NCBI GenBank assembly: GCA_964563495.1
Contig: CAZLYK010000018.1
Coordinates: 1 to 56,945, forward strand
Origin: CAZLYK01 sp964563495
Lineage (GTDB): Bacteria > Acidobacteriota > Blastocatellia > RBC074
Length of the DNA stretch: 56,945 bases
Direction of reading: 5' to 3'
Position numbers and translations under genes: made by a program. Positions 7,622 to 16,577 of this stretch are shown one piece after another (position 1 is the first letter of the stretch; every line of letters starts with the position of its first letter). Below the pieces are notes generated by a model. The model did not search any database. It saw only the letters and a list, made by a program, of their open reading frames with translations, and was not told the origin of the DNA.

Positions 7622-9754
7622 CATCTTGACCAATTGGGGCTTTCCGCTGCCGAGCGCCTCGACCATCCTGAGCGTCGCCAGTGTGGTCATGACCAGGCTG
7701 CGCCACGAGATCGGCATCTCGCCGCCCTTCCGGACGGATTCAATAAATGACTGTAACTCCTGATCGAACCCTTTGTCCTGGGCTAGTTTTCTGGTCGTTT
7801 TGCGCTTGCCGTCCCGCCACAGCTCCAATGAGCGGAAGTCATCCAGCACGGCTGTTCGGCCGCCGCCATATACTTCGACTCGCTCTTTCTGGAGACCACG
7901 ATCACCGGTGGCGAAGTAGTTGATATTTCCGAGAGACCCGTCGCTCAACTTGATGATCGCGCTCAGCGTATCCTCCCCGGCGGCGGATTGATAAGCCTGA
8001 ACCTCGACCGGTTCGGCACCGGTCAAAAATTGCAGGTAGTCGACGAAGTGGCAGACCTCGCCGAGAATCCGCCCGCCACCCTCTTCGCCCTGAATCCAGC
8101 TCTCTTTCGGAATCGCGCCGGCGTTGATTCGATAAGTGATCGCCAGAGAATCGACTCCATCAAAAAATCCCTTGAGCTCGGCCGAGAGTGATGAGAATCG
8201 GCGATTAAAACCGACCATGACCCGGCCGTTACTTCCGGCGACTGCCTCGGCCACCTCGTGCAACCCATCCTCGCCGATCGCGAGCGGCTTTTCGACATAG
8301 ACCGCTTTTCCGGCGCGCACCGCATCAGCCGTCATCCTTGCGTGACTGTCGTGGCGCGTGGCGATCAGGACGGTATTGATATCGTCGCGATTGAGCAATT
8401 CGCGATAATCGGTGCTGCAGAAAGAGAAGCCATACTGCTCGCCCGTAGTTTTGGCGTTGCGCCCGGTCGCGGCGGCAATCCCGATCAGGCTGACATTGGC
8501 GGCCCTGGCCAGCCTCGGCAGCAGGATGCTTCTGGCAAAATTGCCCGCGCCGATCACGCCGAGTCTGACCGCCCGGTCGCTGGGCTGCGGGTTGAGCGGG
8601 ATGACCTTTCCCGGCTGTGTGGCCTCCCGGACCGCCTGGTAATGGAGCAGGATGCCTAAAAAATCCTCTTTGCTCCTACCGGTGATGATCTGATAGGCCT
8701 GCCCGGCCTGTTCGATTGGAAAGCGATGTGAGGTGAGCGGCTCCAGCTTGATCGACCCGACCGCCACGAGCCGAAGGAATTCCTGCATGTTTCTACGCTC
8801 GGTCCAGCGGACATAGCCGATCGGGTAGTCTCTGCCTTCTTCTTCATACTGCGCGTCGTAGCGCCCCGGTCCGTAAGAGCGCGAAAGGCGTAATTGCAGT
8901 TCTTTTTCGTAATAGACTTTGCGGGGGATGTTCATTCCGACCGCTCCAACCATCGAAACGATCGCTCGGTCGCGAGCGATCGCGCCGGCCAGTTCGATCG
9001 GATCATTCGTCTCGGCCGCGGCGCTGACGATAACGGCATCGACCCCCAGGCCGGCGGTGAATTGCGCGACTGCGCCCTCCACGTCATCGCTCCTTCGGAT
9101 CGCCAGATCCGCGCCGAGCGAGCGCGCCAGCTCGTTCTTCGCCGGGTCAAGATCGATTCCGATTACTCGGCACCCGGCGGCTTTGAGAATCTGCACCGTC
9201 AGCTGGCCCAGCAATCCGAGGCCGATCACCGCGATCGATTCGCCGACTTTCGCCTCCGCGGTTCGCACTCCCTGCAGCGCAATCGCGCCGAGCGTGACAT
9301 ATGCCGCCTGATCGAAGCTCACACCTTCGGGGATTTTGACGGTCAGATTTTTCGGCACGAAGACCGTTTCGGCGTGTGACGCATAGTTCATTCCCGCGCA
9401 GGCTGCACGATCGCCAACCCGGAACTCTTCCGCGCCTCGCCCAACCTCTCGCACGATTCCGGCACAGCTGTAACCCAAAGCCAGCGGAGCCTCCAGCCGC
9501 GCTCTGACCGTCTGAATCGTACTCATCAATCCGTCGCGCTTGAGCTTGCTGAGGACTTGCCGGACCAGGTCAGGGCGCTCCCTGGCTTTTCCAATCAGTG
9601 ATTTTTGGGCCAGATCGACGGCCATCTTCTCTGTCCCCGCGCTGATCAGCGAGGCGACATTGGTCACCAGCACACCGCCGCCCCGGCAGATCGTCTCCGG
9701 CACTTCATCGACCTTCAGCACGCCGGTGCGGAAGTTCTGAATAACTTGTTTCAT
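7607..9754 (-). CDS. two-domain oxidoreductase: MDR dehydrogenase fused to Gfo/Idh/MocA domain
   Basis: A fused enzyme of 715 residues. Residues 1 to about 370 form a medium-chain alcohol-dehydrogenase-like domain (APLALGYSCAGIVREVGRG, GDRAACAG, Rossmann motif AVIGLGLLGQ). From about residue 385 a Gfo/Idh/MocA dehydrogenase begins, with the nucleotide motif RLGVIGAGNFARSILLPRL and the family signature YVEKPLAIGEDGL. The zinc-binding Cys/His set of classical alcohol dehydrogenases is not obvious. Fusions of this type recur in exopolysaccharide clusters beside heparinase-like and asparagine-synthase-like genes. They probably oxidise or epimerise a nucleotide sugar or the growing glycan, but no reaction is proven. 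The start ATG overlaps the TGA of the upstream amidotransferase (ATGA, 9751-9754). The final residues Asn-Arg-Gln-Asp and the stop come from the repeat. Confidence 0.88.
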   Translation of the reverse strand: MKQVIQNFRTGVLKVDEVPETICRGGGVLVTNVASLISAGTEKMAVDLAQKSLIGKARERPDLVRQVLSKLKRDGLMSTIQTVRARLEAPLALGYSCAGIVREVGRGAEEFRVGDRAACAGMNYASHAETVFVPKNLTVKIPEGVSFDQAAYVTLGAIALQGVRTAEAKVGESIAVIGLGLLGQLTVQILKAAGCRVIGIDLDPAKNELARSLGADLAIRRSDDVEGAVAQFTAGLGVDAVIVSAAAETNDPIELAGAIARDRAIVSMVGAVGMNIPRKVYYEKELQLRLSRSYGPGRYDAQYEEEGRDYPIGYVRWTERRNMQEFLRLVAVGSIKLEPLTSHRFPIEQAGQAYQIITGRSKEDFLGILLHYQAVREATQPGKVIPLNPQPSDRAVRLGVIGAGNFARSILLPRLARAANVSLIGIAAATGRNAKTTGEQYGFSFCSTDYRELLNRDDINTVLIATRHDSHARMTADAVRAGKAVYVEKPLAIGEDGLHEVAEAVAGSNGRVMVGFNRRFSSLSAELKGFFDGVDSLAITYRINAGAIPKESWIQGEEGGGRILGEVCHFVDYLQFLTGAEPVEVQAYQSAAGEDTLSAIIKLSDGSLGNINYFATGDRGLQKERVEVYGGGRTAVLDDFRSLELWRDGKRKTTRKLAQDKGFDQELQSFIESVRKGGEMPISWRSLVMTTLATLRMVEALGSGKPQLVKMNRQD

Positions 9755-11652
9755 GGTAGTTTTGGATTGATGTATTTTCGATACCAGGTATCGAAGATCA
9801 GAATGGCGAAGAGCTCATATGCATTGTCGCGACGCCCGCGTTGGTGCTCGGCTCGTAGGTGTGAAATGTAGTCGTAATTGAAGATTCCCTCGCCCTCGAC
9901 GTAGGCGCGCGGCATGCGCTGATCGAAATAATGATCGAGTTTGGTTCGCATCCACGTCCCGAGCGGCAGATTGAAACCTTTCTTCGGCACGCGCAGGTTC
10001 TCAGCCGGGATCAGATCGGCAAAAGCTTCGCGCATGATCACCTTGCTCCCCGAGCCATTCAGCTTGAGATCGAAAGGGATGCGGAAAGCCAATTCCACCA
10101 GGCGCGGATCCAGGTAAGGTACGCGCAGTTCGAGCGACCGTGCCATGCTCATCTTGTCCGAATATTCCAGCAGATTGTCCGGCAGAAAAGTTTCCAGATC
10201 GAGATAGGAAAAACGATTACCGTCATCCCATACCGCCGGGATGTGTTCGAGATGCTCGCGCAGAATCCGATCCGACGCGAGCAGATCATGATCGGCTCTT
10301 CTCAGCAACAGGTCTTTCCGCTCTTCGTCCAGGTAGTAGACCCATTTCAGATATTGACGCGCCGGATCGCTGTCCAATCCCGAAAGCAGGGCTCTGACCC
10401 GGTGCAGCCTTCGATCGGCGAAGCTGTCCTCGAGGGGGGTGATCGCCGCCAGGGCCGCCCGCGCCGCGATCCGCGGAATCAAGCGCAGGTATCGCATGGC
10501 TTTGACGGCGCGGTATCGCGGATACCCGCCGAACAGCTCGTCTCCGCCCACCCCCGACAACGCGACCGTGACGAACTCTCGTGTGTACCGTGACAAAAGA
10601 TAGGTCAGATAGAGCGTTGCATTGCCGAAAGGCTGGTCGAAATAGTCGACCAGGTCGAGCATCTCCTCGGGATGCGAGAGATCGATCGGCAGCTCGTGAT
10701 GCTCGGTTGAAAACTTATCGGCGATGCGCCTGGCTTCGCGTCGCTCGTCGTAATAATCCAGCTCGACGCCCTCAAACAAAACGGTAAAAGTCCTGACCGG
10801 CTTCGATGAATGCTCGGCCATCAACCCGACGATGACATTGGAATCGATGCCGCCCGAGAGAAAAGCGCCTAGCGGAACATCGCTGATCATCTGTTTTTCA
10901 ACTGCACCGGCCGTCAAAACTCGTAGCTGCTGACCAAGCTCGACCCGATCCGCCGTCTCGATTTGCCCGCCCCAATCCGCGACATCCCAGTAACGAACGA
11001 TCCGGCTGATCCTTCTCTCGCGCAGGTCGTATTCCAGCCAGTGCGCCGGCGGCAGGTGAAAGATCCCGCGAAAGATCGTCTTCGGCGCGGGGACGTAAAG
11101 AAATGAGAAGAAATCACGCGCAGATTGCCAGTCTATCTCCGGCGTGTAGACGCCGGTGGCCAGGATGGCTTTGATCTCAGAGCCGAACATGAAGCGGCCG
11201 TTTGACTCGGCGTAGTAAAGCGGCTTGACACCCAGATGATCGCGGACCAGATAGAGACGTTCGCGCGGCGCATCGTAGAGCGCAAACGCGAACATCCCGT
11301 TCAATTCCTTGAATGCCTCGACTCCGCGCTCCTCAAACAGGTGAAGGATGACCTCGGTGTCGGTCTCGGATGCGAAACGGTGGCGCGTCCGGTCGAGCGA
11401 GGTCTTCAGTTCGCGATAGTTGTAGATCTCGCCGTTGAAGCTGATCCAAAGCTCGCCGTCCTCGTTCGACATCGGTTGCCGTCCGCGCGGAGAGAGGTCG
11501 ATGATGCTCAACCGCCGGTGCCCCAAATCCAGATTGTGGCCAGGGTAATGCTTTACGTCGCCGTCATCGGGGCCGCGATGAATGAGACTGATCGTCATGC
11601 GCTCGATCGTACCTCGATCAGACGATCCGACTATGCCGCAGATTCCACACAT
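9751..11652 (-). CDS. asparagine-synthase-type glutamine amidotransferase (copy 1)
   Basis: A 633-residue class II amidotransferase of the AsnB type. The N-terminal glutaminase domain begins MCGICGIVG with the catalytic Cys2 and carries RGPDDGD and SFNGEIYNYRE. The synthetase domain has the pyrophosphate loop LSGGIDS at 265-271 and the later SGVGGDELFGGYPRYR. Everything needed for activity appears present. Placement inside the glycan locus suggests it amidates a uronic acid or other carboxylated sugar rather than making free asparagine, as proposed for related cluster-linked amidotransferases. That is inference. A CAGGATT element lies just upstream and no Shine-Dalgarno sequence is visible before the ATG. 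It is coupled by a four-base overlap to the two-domain oxidoreductase. Confidence 0.92.
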   Translation of the reverse strand: MCGICGIVGSSDRGTIERMTISLIHRGPDDGDVKHYPGHNLDLGHRRLSIIDLSPRGRQPMSNEDGELWISFNGEIYNYRELKTSLDRTRHRFASETDTEVILHLFEERGVEAFKELNGMFAFALYDAPRERLYLVRDHLGVKPLYYAESNGRFMFGSEIKAILATGVYTPEIDWQSARDFFSFLYVPAPKTIFRGIFHLPPAHWLEYDLRERRISRIVRYWDVADWGGQIETADRVELGQQLRVLTAGAVEKQMISDVPLGAFLSGGIDSNVIVGLMAEHSSKPVRTFTVLFEGVELDYYDERREARRIADKFSTEHHELPIDLSHPEEMLDLVDYFDQPFGNATLYLTYLLSRYTREFVTVALSGVGGDELFGGYPRYRAVKAMRYLRLIPRIAARAALAAITPLEDSFADRRLHRVRALLSGLDSDPARQYLKWVYYLDEERKDLLLRRADHDLLASDRILREHLEHIPAVWDDGNRFSYLDLETFLPDNLLEYSDKMSMARSLELRVPYLDPRLVELAFRIPFDLKLNGSGSKVIMREAFADLIPAENLRVPKKGFNLPLGTWMRTKLDHYFDQRMPRAYVEGEGIFNYDYISHLRAEHQRGRRDNAYELFAILIFDTWYRKYINPKLP

Positions 11653-11660
11653 ATTTTTCT

Positions 11661-11794
11661 AATAGACAGGATTGACAGGATTTTTGCAGGATTAGACAAG
11701 ATGATTAGAGGAAGAGGCAATAGAAGTAATCACAACCATTTTTCCTTAAAGTATCTTGTTTAATCCTGAAAAAATCCTGTCAATCCTGTCTATT
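11661..11794. repeat. CAGGATT inverted-repeat element, full copy (loop type II)
   Basis: Arms of 42 bases at 11661-11702 and 11753-11794 pair at 40 positions. The loop of about 50 bases resembles that of the copy at 39411-39528: both begin near AGAT-ATT-GAG and end near TTTCC-TAAA-TATCT. The stop codon of the WaaE-like glycosyltransferase lies in the right arm, and the amidotransferase start lies nine bases beyond the left arm. Confidence 0.9.
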
Positions 11795-12658
11795 TTTTCC
11801 GTACTCATAGAGCTTGGCCGAGATGACCGCTTCGTGCATGGTCATGAGCGTGCAGAAGATGAGGCCCGGCCGCCCGTCCAGAAAGCCCAGTTTGATCACA
11901 TACATCCAGACGAAGCGCAAGAGCGGCCGGAACGGCAGTCTCGCCCACAACCGTTTGATGAATCGTTTGCGCTCGAGCGGTGAGCCGAAGAACGAAGCGC
12001 CGATGCTGCTCGATCCCTCTTCCCCGCGAGCCAGATTGTAATAAACACGTGCATCCCAGTTGGAGTAGCGATTGTGGCGCTCAATAAAATGATAGACGCT
12101 CTTGAAGTCTTCGTGGAGCAGGTCGTTCTTTAAATACCCGGCGCGGCCATCGAGCACGACGTGTTCGTGCACTTCGACGTCGCCGGCGTTCTCTACGTCC
12201 TCGGTCTCCAGCTTTTCGTATCGCCCCAGCCGGTGTCTGAAGAGCCGCATATTCCAGCTCGGATACCACCCGCAATGTTTGATCCAGCGGCCGAGGAAGA
12301 TCAATTTGCGGTTGATGTAATAGCCGTCAGCCCCGTCAGGGCCGTGAGCATGATTGAGCAGCTCGCCTATCTCGGCTTCCAGCTCCCTGGTCACTCTCTC
12401 GTCGGCGTCGACGATCAAAACCCACTCGTGCTTGAACGGCAGATTCGAGAGCGCCCAGTTCTTCTTTCTCGGAAAATGACCCGCGTAATTGAATTGAGCC
12501 ACTCGCGCGCCGAGCCGCTCGGCGATCTCTACCGTGCGATCTGTGCTCTGAGAATCGACCACCCACACTTCATCCGCCCAGGCTACGCTTTCCAGGCAGG
12601 CGGCCATGTTACGCTCTTCATTCTTTACTGGAATCAGGACCGAGACCGGAACCGGCAT
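11780..12658 (-). CDS. WaaE/KdtX-like family 2 glycosyltransferase
   Basis: A GT-A fold glycosyltransferase of 292 residues. It starts PVSVLIPVKNEERNMAACL, has VVDSQSTDRTVEIAERLG and the metal-binding stretch ILIVDADERVT-like LIVDADERVTRELEAE near residues 82-97. The segment GHFPRKKNWAL and the C-terminal basic amphipathic part (RFIKRLWARLPFRPLLRF) match the WaaE-type group that adds glucose to LPS core and to exopolysaccharide intermediates. Its own sugar is unknown. It is five bases downstream of the preceding GT4 gene, so the two are almost certainly co-transcribed. The C-terminus Lys-Asn-Arg-Gln-Asp and the TGA are supplied by the repeat. Confidence 0.9.
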   Translation of the reverse strand: MPVPVSVLIPVKNEERNMAACLESVAWADEVWVVDSQSTDRTVEIAERLGARVAQFNYAGHFPRKKNWALSNLPFKHEWVLIVDADERVTRELEAEIGELLNHAHGPDGADGYYINRKLIFLGRWIKHCGWYPSWNMRLFRHRLGRYEKLETEDVENAGDVEVHEHVVLDGRAGYLKNDLLHEDFKSVYHFIERHNRYSNWDARVYYNLARGEEGSSSIGASFFGSPLERKRFIKRLWARLPFRPLLRFVWMYVIKLGFLDGRPGLIFCTLMTMHEAVISAKLYEYGKNRQD

Positions 12659-12662
12659 AGCT

Positions 12663-13850
12663 TTATTTAATTTGATCGATCAGTTGCTCAAGGCGATCGA
12701 CGTGTGCGTCCCATGAGAAACAGGCGACCCTGGCTTGCCCTTTTAAGATCATGGTTTGAGACAGATCCGGATCGGTTAAGACCTGCATGACCCGCTCGGC
12801 CAGAGCCGCCTCATCGAAAAGGTCGAAATAGACCGCGGCATCGCCGCAGACTTCGCGATGAACGGGCAAATTGGCGGCCGCCACCGGCACACCCGATGCC
12901 ATGGATTCCAGGAGCGGATGCCCAAAACTTTCGGAATACGACGGGCAGACGAATAGATGGCAGAGGCGGTAAAGCCGGTGCAGCTTTTGATAAGATACGC
13001 CGCCGAGCATGGCGATCCCATCGCGCACCCCCAGGCGATCGATCAGCTCCGCCGCACCGGTCGCATCATATCCGCCATAGACGGCTCCGCGTTTGAGATC
13101 CGTCGTCAACACCAGCTGCGTTTGTTTGCCGGTCCTCTCTTTGATGCCTCGCCTGATGGCCGGCAGCGCCCGGATCAGCGTCTCGAAGTTTCTGAAATAA
13201 TTGTAGTGGCTGACGTAAAGCAGCCGGAAACAATCGTCGTTCAGATTCAGCCGGTTCAATTGGTCAGCCGGCAGCGTCTCCTGACCGGAGGTGAAAAGGT
13301 TGGGATCAAAACCGAAATGGAGGACTTCAAAGTTATCTTCATCCGAGCCGGTGACCGCGCGGATGCGATCGGCAAAGGCTTTGGTCGGAGCGACATTCGT
13401 ATCTGCCTGCCTGATCGAGGCGCGAGCCAGATGACTTTTGACGATGTGGCCGATCAACTGGCCGTATCGACCGCGGGATCTAAGATCGCGGACAAAATAG
13501 TCTGAAAAATACAGGTCATTGCGATTGAACAGGATCTGTGGAACGGGCGAGGCGAAGAGCGCGAAATTACCCAGTGAAACGAGCACATCGATTTTCCCCA
13601 ACTTTAAATATCCACGCAGCCCGGTCTGCTCCCACCACAGGCGAGCTGGCAGGTTGCCCCGGACCGGCGCGGTTTCTATTCTCACCTTCTCGCCGGCGCA
13701 TCCCGCGTAGTCTGCCGCGTGTTCGGCCGGGACCAGCACCAGGTAATCGTGCCCCCTGGCATTGACGTTCAAACGCGGCAGGACATTGCGTAGGTAGGTA
13801 ATCCCACCTCCCGCCGTCGAAGCCATGGCGTTGATCAGAACTGAAGTCAT
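12663..13850 (-). CDS. family 4 glycosyltransferase
   Basis: A GT-B glycosyltransferase of 395 residues. The N-terminus SVLINAMASTAGGGITYL is glycine-rich, as in mannosyltransferase-like GT4 proteins. The donor-binding half contains FVCPSYSESFGHPLLESM, the EX7E-type motif of the family, followed by GVPVAAANLPVHREVCGDA. It has no signal peptide or membrane segment and should act on the cytoplasmic face of the membrane. Substrates cannot be inferred. A 40-base perfect palindrome of the CAGGATT type separates it from the GT87-like gene upstream. The gene downstream starts almost at its stop codon. Confidence 0.9.
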   Translation of the reverse strand: MTSVLINAMASTAGGGITYLRNVLPRLNVNARGHDYLVLVPAEHAADYAGCAGEKVRIETAPVRGNLPARLWWEQTGLRGYLKLGKIDVLVSLGNFALFASPVPQILFNRNDLYFSDYFVRDLRSRGRYGQLIGHIVKSHLARASIRQADTNVAPTKAFADRIRAVTGSDEDNFEVLHFGFDPNLFTSGQETLPADQLNRLNLNDDCFRLLYVSHYNYFRNFETLIRALPAIRRGIKERTGKQTQLVLTTDLKRGAVYGGYDATGAAELIDRLGVRDGIAMLGGVSYQKLHRLYRLCHLFVCPSYSESFGHPLLESMASGVPVAAANLPVHREVCGDAAVYFDLFDEAALAERVMQVLTDPDLSQTMILKGQARVACFSWDAHVDRLEQLIDQIK

Positions 13851-13861
13851 CGTTTTTAAGA

Positions 13862-13901
13862 AATAGACAGGATTGACGGGATCCCGTCAATCCTGTCTAT
13901 T
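13862..13901. repeat. CAGGATT element, 40-base perfect palindrome
   Basis: The two 20-base halves are exact reverse complements and meet without a loop at ACGGGATCCCGT. This is a minimal copy: only the outermost unit of each arm is kept. It reads GACGGG/CCCGTC where the copy at 7518 reads AACAGG, a paired change that keeps the stem. The stop of the GT87-like gene lies inside it. Confidence 0.92.
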
Positions 13902-15128
13902 CCCCCAGGCCAGGCAGATTGCAATCAGGATAATCGCCCAGACTTGATGAGGCATAATCAGACTGTTCCACCACCACGCGCCGATGATCGACGACGGTAA
14001 TCGCCCCGCGCGAATAGATTCCTGTAAAAAAACTGCGCCCGGGATTAAAAAGGGCAGAGTCAATCCCAGAGACCAGCGAGCCCGGCGCCGGTCGGGGCCA
14101 TCCCAGTTCTTCAGTCCCCAGGCGATAGGCAGGAGCAGCAGGGTCGCATCATAAAATCGGTGATAGATCGGAAGCAGATTCAAAGACGCCAGAAAACTGA
14201 TCATGAGCAGATGATGGCGATCGGCCTCTATTCCACGATGATTGAGCCAAAAGAGGAGAAAGAGGCCGCAGATGATGGCGATCACAATCAGGTTAACCGC
14301 GACGGCCTGATCGAAGATCGTGTAGAGCAAAGGTTGTAAGTTGATCAAGTGGTGCCGGCTCGGATTGGCGCTGGTCGGATCGTTGCTTCCACCCGCCGCC
14401 GCAAATTCGGCGCTGTTGCTCAGGAAGTTACTCAGCCAATCGACCTGGGCCAGATCCAAACGCAGCAGTGAGACGCCTGAAATCGCCGCCAGCAGGATGA
14501 TCGCCGTCGCGCATATCCGCCAACGCCTCTGAATTGCGTACCCGAGCAGCAGAATTGCGCCCACTTGTGGTTTGAGGGCCATCGAGACGGCGATCAAAAT
14601 GCCGGCCGGCAAGTCTTTGCGTTTTTCCGAAGCCCAGACCGCGAAAAAGAGCGCCGCCGCAGCCGGGACGATCAGATTGGCTTTGGCCAGGCCGGTGTGA
14701 AGCGGAGCGAAAGCCAGCGCGAGCGTCAAGAACAGCTGCCCCCGCCATTCGTTAAAACGAAGCCCGGCGACCGAAGCGATCGCCAGGATTGACAAGAGCA
14801 GCGCGAACGTGTTGATGCCGGTCACGATCAGCCGCGCCGCCGGCCAGGAGAAGATCGTCAACGGAGCGATCACGAGCAGGGCCGTTGGCGGATAGACCGC
14901 AGGCGTGTTGAGCCGGACGGGCATGGCATCGAGGGCGCCGCCCGCCTCCTGCCACCGCCGGTAGAGTTGGTCGTAATCGTACGGATTGCCGCCCCTCAGC
15001 CATACCCCGGCAGACAGATAAGGCATGGCGAAATCCCCCGAATCCGAGAGCGCCCTCGATACCCCGCGAACAGCGAACTCCGTCGCGGCGAAGATCATCA
15101 ATCCGGCCAGGATCAATTTCCCTGTCAT
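13887..15128 (-). CDS. GT87/DUF2029-like polyprenol-dependent membrane glycosyltransferase
   Basis: A polytopic membrane protein of 413 residues with about ten hydrophobic segments. The first extracytoplasmic loop holds SDSGDFAMPYLSAGVWLRGGNPYD (quoted in part: LSAGVWLRGGNPYDYDQLYR), with the Asp and NPYD pattern of the GT-C, DUF2029 / GT87 group that includes actinobacterial mannosyltransferases using polyprenyl-phosphate sugars. Such enzymes add sugars on the periplasmic side. It sits directly downstream of the polymerase-like gene, 20 bases away, so it may decorate the exported chain. The start at 15128 has no clear Shine-Dalgarno sequence. Its tail Gly-Asn-Arg-Gln-Asp and its stop derive from the repeat. 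Confidence 0.75.
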   Translation of the reverse strand: MTGKLILAGLMIFAATEFAVRGVSRALSDSGDFAMPYLSAGVWLRGGNPYDYDQLYRRWQEAGGALDAMPVRLNTPAVYPPTALLVIAPLTIFSWPAARLIVTGINTFALLLSILAIASVAGLRFNEWRGQLFLTLALAFAPLHTGLAKANLIVPAAAALFFAVWASEKRKDLPAGILIAVSMALKPQVGAILLLGYAIQRRWRICATAIILLAAISGVSLLRLDLAQVDWLSNFLSNSAEFAAAGGSNDPTSANPSRHHLINLQPLLYTIFDQAVAVNLIVIAIICGLFLLFWLNHRGIEADRHHLLMISFLASLNLLPIYHRFYDATLLLLPIAWGLKNWDGPDRRRARWSLGLTLPFLIPGAVFLQESIRAGRLPSSIIGAWWWNSLIMPHQVWAIILIAICLAWGNRQD

Positions 15129-15148
15129 GTCTCAAGCAGGCGGGGTTA

Positions 15149-16546
15149 CTACCTACGGCTCATGGTTTGTGGCTGCAACGCCGGATAAGCCGTCTTCGAA
15201 GGCGCCTTCTCGGCGTCGGCTTTGGCTGTCACGGGTTTCCAGGCCGATTGCGCGACGATGCCGGCTATCGGAACCCAGAACATGACCGTGATGATATTGC
15301 CTACCGAGAACATCCAGCTTTCAAAGAAAGCATTGACCGACCCGGCGATGAAGATCGAGATGAAGACCGCATTGATGTTGTGTTGCAGATAATGTTCGCG
15401 TCGCTGGATGAGCGTGACCGACCTGGCCACAACCAGGCTGAGCATCAACAACAACAGTATGACTCCGGGCAGTCCGAGGTCTCCGAACAATTCCAGATAG
15501 CTGTTATGGACGTGGCGGCCGACCTCCTTGTCTCCGCTGAACGGAAAGGTCAGCAGATGAGACATGGCAAACCCGTATCCCGTCAATTTCTCCTTCCAGT
15601 AGAGCGGCAGGACGCCGCTCCACAACTCATATCGCCGCTCTTCGTAAAACTGCTGGCCGATTCCCTCGATCTGGGCGCGCTCGACCGTGTCCTTGCGGAT
15701 GAAGCTCGTCAGGCTCTGCTGGAAATTCGGGAAGAAGATAAAGGCGATCATGAGGCAGACGGCGGCTGCAAATATCCTGATTCTGCTCTCCAGGTTGATG
15801 ATGAAGAAATAAACACTGATTGCAATGATGCACGCCAGCATCCCGCCGCGCGATTTGGAAAGCGCCAGGCCAAGCAGGATGATCGTCAGCAACGCCACAT
15901 CCGTCCACCATTGTCTTTTGCTCTTCGCCTCGTTTCGCCAGTGAAAGAGCACGTAAGGAGTGATCAGTCCCGAAAAGACGCCGAAGAGATTCTGGTTGCC
16001 AAAGGGCCCGGCGTACTGACCCATGACAATCGAAGCCCCGAAACGATCGAGCCCGGCCAGATGCAGGAGCATCGCCGGCACCAGAACCAGCCAGGCGATG
16101 TAGTAATGCAGCCGGAAGAATTTTACGCAGTTGACCCGCAAGTAGAAGTGGCGGGTAAACCCGATCAGGATGGCGACTGCGAGCAGAATGAAGCTGGCCC
16201 CGCGCATGAAAGAGTAAGTGAAGTCGGACGCGTAGACGGTCGAGATGAGAATATTGCAGAGAAAGATCCCTGCGATGATCCCGACCGAGGTGTCGGAACG
16301 ATACCCTTCCGGCTTGCGCTCGCGCATGGCGAGCACAAAGACTATCCCGAGCAACCCCCACCTCGCCATGCCGAGCGGGCTGAAAGTTCCGGCCGCCAGG
16401 TCCTCGACCGTGCTGCCTTCCCCTTTATTGACCACAAAGAAGAGTAGGATGAGAAAGAAGAGACCATAGGCTCTGATCAATCGCTCCTGAAGGCGATAAC
16501 GCAAAAGCCAAAGAATGCCCGCCACGACGATTGCTGCTACAACCAT
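15149..16546 (-). CDS. O-antigen ligase / Wzy polymerase family protein (copy 1)
   Basis: A membrane protein of 465 residues with about eleven hydrophobic segments and one large periplasmic loop (roughly residues 250-330). The loop includes FIRKDTVERAQIEGIG, RRYELWSGVLPLYWKEKLTGYG and the His in RHVHNSYLELFGDLGLPG. That H-N-x-Y/F-LE-x-x-G-x-x-G motif is typical of WaaL/Wzy-type proteins, which either polymerise repeat units or ligate glycan to an acceptor. Sequence alone does not decide which. The C-terminal 30 residues are basic and Ala-rich. It lies 14 bases after the upstream GT4. A second member of the family is encoded at 36818. Confidence 0.87.
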   Translation of the reverse strand: MVVAAIVVAGILWLLRYRLQERLIRAYGLFFLILLFFVVNKGEGSTVEDLAAGTFSPLGMARWGLLGIVFVLAMRERKPEGYRSDTSVGIIAGIFLCNILISTVYASDFTYSFMRGASFILLAVAILIGFTRHFYLRVNCVKFFRLHYYIAWLVLVPAMLLHLAGLDRFGASIVMGQYAGPFGNQNLFGVFSGLITPYVLFHWRNEAKSKRQWWTDVALLTIILLGLALSKSRGGMLACIIAISVYFFIINLESRIRIFAAAVCLMIAFIFFPNFQQSLTSFIRKDTVERAQIEGIGQQFYEERRYELWSGVLPLYWKEKLTGYGFAMSHLLTFPFSGDKEVGRHVHNSYLELFGDLGLPGVILLLLMLSLVVARSVTLIQRREHYLQHNINAVFISIFIAGSVNAFFESWMFSVGNIITVMFWVPIAGIVAQSAWKPVTAKADAEKAPSKTAYPALQPQTMSRR

Positions 16547-16560
16547 AATCGATACTCTAC

Positions 16561-16577
16561 TTAATCATGTCTATTTT
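16561..16577. repeat. CAGGATT half-element, degenerate
   Basis: On the minus strand AAAATAGACATGATTAAG is a one-arm copy with CATGATT in place of CAGGATT. It provides the last residues Asn-Arg-His-Asp and the TAA of the GT4 gene. It fills most of the 14-base spacer to the next gene. Confidence 0.6.

Noticed and set aside
15167..16447. Plus-strand open frame of 426 codons
   Set aside because: It is fully antisense to the clearly membrane-type O-antigen-ligase-family gene. Its translation is Arg/Asp/Gln-rich with no domain pattern, as expected from the complementary frame of GC-rich hydrophobic coding DNA.
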